This document shows positions 7,849 to 11,626 of a stretch of 11,626 nt of DNA, piece by piece. The notes under the pieces were generated by a model. It did not search any database, was not told the DNA's origin, and saw nothing but the letters and a program-made list of their open reading frames with translations. The stretch covers positions 1-11,626 of the forward strand of contig LXFE01001156.1 of NCBI GenBank assembly GCA_001929475.1, given 5' to 3'. Source of the DNA: Neolecta irregularis DAH-3. Lineage: Eukaryota > Ascomycota > Neolectomycetes > Neolectales > Neolectaceae. The position numbers were made by a program, and so were the translations under genes. The first letter of the stretch is position 1, and every line of letters starts with the position of its first letter.

Positions 7849-10800
7849 ATGTCCGGAGCGGAACAATCGCAGCTGGCGTATGTCCTACATTTAACAAAAA
7901 TACCTAAGATAAACAGGGAACAACGTCGAAAATCAGCTCATCTTCTCTCCCACAATACTGTAAATCTCTCAAGGAAAGGTCGAAATACTCTTTTGTATGG
8001 AGATGCTGAATATCGATAGCTGGTCTCGCTGAATCCATCAAGAATTTCAAATGTCTTGAAGCCCTGCGGTCAGGAGACAAGGCTGCAATCGATAAAGCTA
8101 TAGCTCAGTATGACGATGAGAATAGAGAAGCTGTTTCTCGGGCATCTACGAGCACACTATCCTCGTCTGACCTTTCATCCCCGCTTCATATGGCGGTTCA
8201 ATGTGCTGAACCCAGTATTGTGGAATATTTATTATCTCGCCCTGCGACTGAGATCAATGCCCGGGATCAGAACGGAAATACAGCATTACATCTTGCCGCC
8301 CTGTTCGGGAGAGAAGATATCGTCGAAATGCTTATGAAGAATGATCATATGGATGATACCATAACTAATCATGCCGGCAAGCAGGCATTCGAAATAGCCA
8401 AGTATGTTGAACTTTCCCAATCAATGCAATGTATGCGTCATTATATTTTGCTTTTATTAAGAGTAGTAAATCGCTTTCAGTTTTGCGAAAAAGTTCAGGC
8501 TGGGTTTGAGAAGCTTCTCAATGATGAAAATTTGGAACTTCTTAAACAGTTCATGGAGAATCCTCGAAACACTGCCTCGGTCGACCTAAATAGACATAAC
8601 GTAGACACTGGCCGGACATTACTTCACGAAGCGGCCCAAAAGAAAAGCCTTGCAGTCCTGCAATGGCTTGTTGATGAAGGGGCAGATCCTTTTAAGCGGG
8701 ATAAGAAAGGAAAATTACCGTGGGAAGTGACAAAGGATGAAAAGGTGAAAAATATTTTGAGGAGGAAATCTACTACCCCAGACGATCAACCCCATAATAT
8801 TGGTGATCAGATGAGGCTCGCTGGGTATCTTAAGAAATGGACAAACTATACTGGCGGTTACAAGCTTCGTTATTTCATTCTCGATCATGGAGTGCTATCG
8901 TACTATAAACACCAGGGTAAATCTAGCCTGCGGTTTGATAGCTAAATACAGATGATGCTGATCAAGCTTGTCGGGGGTCGATTAATATGGGTATTGCAAA
9001 ACTCTCTCTTGATAAAGACGACAAACACGGTTTCGAGATTATCGGAAAGGGATCAGTTCGCTACCACCTCCGTGCGAATCACCAAGTGGAAGCGAACAGG
9101 TGGATATGGGCGTTGACCAATGCTATCGAGTTCACCAAGGACGAAACGAAAAATAAAAATAGGCATAGTGCTATCTATGATACAGAATCAACTTCTGCAA
9201 GAAGTAATGCCATCTACAATCATGGGCGACAACCCTCTCTTCAAAGTATATTGGCCCAAAGAACTCTGAAAGAAGGTCCCATTACCCAATCAACCGCTAT
9301 TCCAAGGTATCCTGGCGCAAGAGGGAGTCGAATTTCATCACAGTCCGAAGATGAGGAATCTATTATTGAAGATCCAGAAATGCTTGAAGAGCCTCACAAA
9401 CTCAACTTTGAGCTGACCGCAAATACAGCCCGGTTGCAGCTAGAAACGCTCGAAGAATTAAGTGCTGGGATTTTGAGAGAAGGCTTAAAAATTCGCGCTG
9501 AGGGTTTGGATGAATCTTTAGAAAACGGGGTGGCCACATTCAGAAATGCGTTGTCTTCGTTACGAAACACATTTCGAGATCTCACCAGAATGGGCGCCGA
9601 GCGAGAGAATTACTGGGCTTCGAGACTGTCAAAAGAAACTGAAATGCGTCGTTTATGGGAAGAGAATATGCATGCTCTCGCTACTGAGCAGGAACGGATG
9701 GAAAGAGATATGGAAACCGCTGAAAAAGAGCGACGAGCTACCAAGCGGATTTTGCGTCAAGTAACCCTACAACTGGAACATGCAAGTACCCCAGACACTC
9801 CCAGCGAATTTCCAAAGCTCTTATCTCAGGAATCACAGCCACGCATGTCAATGAGTTCGGTGCTATCGCGCCTCGAACATTCAGAGGACGATGACGAATT
9901 CTTTGATGCGATTGGAAGTGGAGAAGTTCCTGTTGAAAGGATGCCTCCAGTAGTCACGGATAACGTTGACGAACCAAATTCTCGCCAAGTAGATATCAAA
10001 ACAAGTTTTCATGGATACAGTCGACCTCGGGAACGAATCCCCCTCGATAACGATAATCGCCCAAAGTTCTCGCTATGGGCTATTATGAAGAGCATGATTG
10101 GAAAGGATCTCACAAAAATTGTATTATTTCCTTTCTCGTATATGATTGCTGACATGAAGACAGTCCCCGTCTTTCTCAATGAGCCTACAAGTCTTTTGCA
10201 GAGAGTCGCCGAAGATATGGAATATGTTGAACTGCTAAATACCGCTTCGCAAGCAGCTGATTCCACCGAACGTATGGTCTACATAGCTGCTTTTGCTGCA
10301 AGTGAAGTACCAATCAGTCAATTTTCTTATTCTGCTCTAATAGCTAGTATTCAAGTACAGTTAATCGAGTTGCCAAACCGTTCAATCCTCTTCTTGGAGA
10401 AACGTTTGAATATGCTCGACCAGATCTAGGCTACAGGTATATGTCCGAACAAGTAAGTCATCACCCTCCGATTTCGGCTTGCCATGCTGAGGGTGGTCGC
10501 TGGGAATACTGGGTCTGTCTCCTTCTCATTTACATGGTTAATAGATCAGGGGGAGAATAATGTGAAATCTAGATTCTATGGCAAGAGCTTTGATCTCGTT
10601 CACTTGGGAGTATGGTTTTGTAAACTTTACCCGTGTAACGGAGATCCTCCGGAATTATACACATGGCGCAAGGTTACCACATCTGTCATCGGTATCATTA
10701 CAGGATCCCCCACGATCGACAAGTATTGTCATTTTAGTGTGAAACTGGCTAATCCTTAGTTACGGTGAAAAGGAAATAAAAAATTATTCAACAGGGGATA

Positions 10801-11354
10801 TCTGTAAAATAGAATTCAAGCAACGAGGATGGCGGTCTAGTGGAGCGTATGAAGTAAAAGGTCAAGTGTGTGATCGTTCTGGAACCCCACAATGGTCACT
10901 AGGAGGACACTGGAATGACAAGATCTACGCACGGAAAGCTCATCTTGATCAAAACACTGCGTTTCTAGTATGGCAAAATCATTACAGACCGTCTGCTCCC
11001 TTTAATCTTACCCCCTTCGCGATCACGCTCAACGACTTGCCCGAAGATCTGAAGTCTTGGCTTGCGCCTACTGATACTCGACTCCGTCCTGACCAACGAG
11101 CAATGGAGGAAGGGAAATATGATCTCGCGACCAGCGAAAAGAATCGTCTTGAGGAGAAACAACGGACGAAACGTCGTGAAAGGGAAGCAAAAGGGCTTAA
11201 ACAAGAACCGAAATGGTTCAGGAAGAGTGTACACCCAGATACTAATGATGAATACTGGGAATTTCCAGGAGAATATTGGAGAAAGCGGGAAGAACTTCGA
11301 GATCAGAAAGCACGTAACAAAGAAGGGGGTTGGGAAGTGGACGACATATTCTAA
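7849..11354 (+). CDS. Oxysterol-binding protein homologue, Osh1/Osh2 type: ankyrin-PH-FFAT-ORD (nine exons in model)
   Basis: This is a lipid-transfer protein expected to exchange sterol and PI4P at contacts of the ER with late Golgi, vacuole/nucleus or plasma membrane. Model exons are 7849-7877, 7937-7959, 8020-8430, 8464-8916, 8952-10120, 10160-10306, 10348-10512, 10550-10722 and 10760-11354 (3165 nt, 1054 aa). Domains in order: ankyrin repeats about 65-255 ([49 protein letters not shown]), a PH domain about 270-366 ([20 protein letters not shown] to [11 protein letters not shown]), a charged coiled coil, a FFAT-like ER-targeting motif EFFDAIG at 621 after an acidic EDDD tract, and the ORD from about 677 with the signature EQVSHHPP at 778-785. 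The C-terminal [14 protein letters not shown] and RLRPDQRA blocks are also typical. The domain order matches yeast Osh1/Swh1 and Osh2; the sequence cannot decide which. Exons 1-2 are tentative and the rest is strong. Confidence 0.94.
7878..8019 (+). other. OSH 5' introns 1 and 2 (borders uncertain)
   Basis: A stop in the frame upstream of [19 protein letters not shown], just before 8020, forces an intron ending at 8019 (TCGATAG). I prefer introns 7878-7936 (59 nt, GTATGT...TCAG) and 7960-8019 (60 nt, GTAAAT...ATAG), giving [20 protein letters not shown]. An alternative that fits the small-intron pattern uses 7878-7916 (39 nt) and 7979-8019 (41 nt, poor GTCGAA donor) and gives a more basic leader. 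Both are in frame. Confidence 0.45.
8431..10759 (+). other. OSH introns 3-8 (33-41 nt each)
   Basis: The introns are 8431-8463 (33 nt, GTATGC...GAG), 8917-8951 (35 nt, GTAAAT...CAG), 10121-10159 (39 nt, GTATTA...AAG), 10307-10347 (41 nt, GTACCA...TAG), 10513-10549 (37 nt, GTCTGT...CAG) and 10723-10759 (37 nt, GTATTG...TAG). Joining restores [81 protein letters not shown] and SPTIDNYGEKE, all expected for the PH domain and ORD. CTGAC or CTAA-type branch sequences are visible in several. The first is the least certain, because its 3' site is GAG. Confidence 0.88.
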
Positions 11355-11394
11355 GCAAGTCTAGTGGTGTTTTTGGATAGAATTAATTAGAATT
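11355..11394. other. OSH 3' flank
   Basis: A short AT-rich stretch follows the OSH stop codon. It would hold the start of the OSH 3' UTR, which may overlap a convergent transcript from the right. Confidence 0.4.
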
Positions 11395-11559
11395 TTACAT
11401 TACCGTTGTGGCTATTCTTTTGAAGCCAACTGAAGATTGCATCCTAGAAACCTTTGCTGGTGATACACCTAGATGATAACCTAAAACCCCATCCTCTCTA
11501 AACCCAGTGAACCTATTAGTAAGCCTATCTTGCATTTTGGTCAATCGTCGTTGAGTCAT
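11395..11559 (-). CDS. Possible last exon of a convergent unknown gene
   Basis: A minus-strand frame of 54 codons runs from ATG at 11559 to TAA at 11395 and stays open upstream to 11601. Its product begins MTQRRLTKMQDRLTNRF, contains GYHLGVSPAKVSRMQ, and ends KRIATTVM. I do not recognise it. Its composition looks protein-like rather than random, and possible 3' splice sites (CTCACAG and TTAAG on the minus strand) lie just upstream, so it could be the terminal exon of a gene that starts beyond the window. It would be tail-to-tail with the OSH gene. A chance open frame is a real alternative. Confidence 0.3.
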   Translation of the reverse strand: MTQRRLTKMQDRLTNRFTGFREDGVLGYHLGVSPAKVSRMQSSVGFKRIATTVM

Positions 11560-11626
11560 CCTGTGAGTACTTGACCGGTCTGGTCTATACTCCGCTGAGC
11601 CTTAAGGTCGTATATAGTTGCAAGGG

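Overview
This is a eukaryotic nuclear window, almost certainly from a filamentous ascomycete (Pezizomycotina). The reasons are three intron-rich genes whose reconstructed proteins read like fungal Kgd1, Apn2 and Osh1/Osh2, and a lone 5S rRNA gene lying between protein genes. Dispersed 5S genes are typical of filamentous ascomycetes. I cannot name the species from sequence alone.

Layout, left to right. Positions 1-932 hold no gene I can support and probably contain the promoter and 5' UTR of the first gene. Positions 933-4176 (+) encode the E1 subunit of mitochondrial 2-oxoglutarate dehydrogenase (seven exons, 1002 aa). A 5S rRNA gene (4401-4519, +) follows. Positions 4765-6468 (-) encode the class II AP endonuclease Apn2 (three exons, 544 aa), convergent with the first gene. 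Positions 6469-7848 form a gene-poor stretch that contains a degenerate fold-back element flanked by TTAA, with a 38-bp tandem duplication in one arm. Positions 7849-11354 (+) encode an ankyrin-PH-FFAT-ORD oxysterol-binding protein (nine exons in my model, about 1054 aa). The right end has a small open frame on the minus strand that may be the last exon of a convergent gene.

The three genes do not form a pathway. They are housekeeping neighbours: TCA cycle, DNA base-excision repair, and sterol/phosphoinositide exchange at membrane contact sites. Each reconstructed reading frame is intact once introns are removed (3009, 1635 and 3165 nt, all multiples of three), so none is a pseudogene.

The most distinctive signal is the introns. 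Apart from two uncertain ones at the OSH 5' end, all 14 introns inferred from protein continuity are 33-45 nt, shorter than is usual in filamentous ascomycetes. Many have poor 5' splice sites, and one appears to be GC-AG. I found no convincing new defence system, gene cluster or other unknown system. The best leads are the tiny introns, the fold-back element and the unassigned frame at the right edge.
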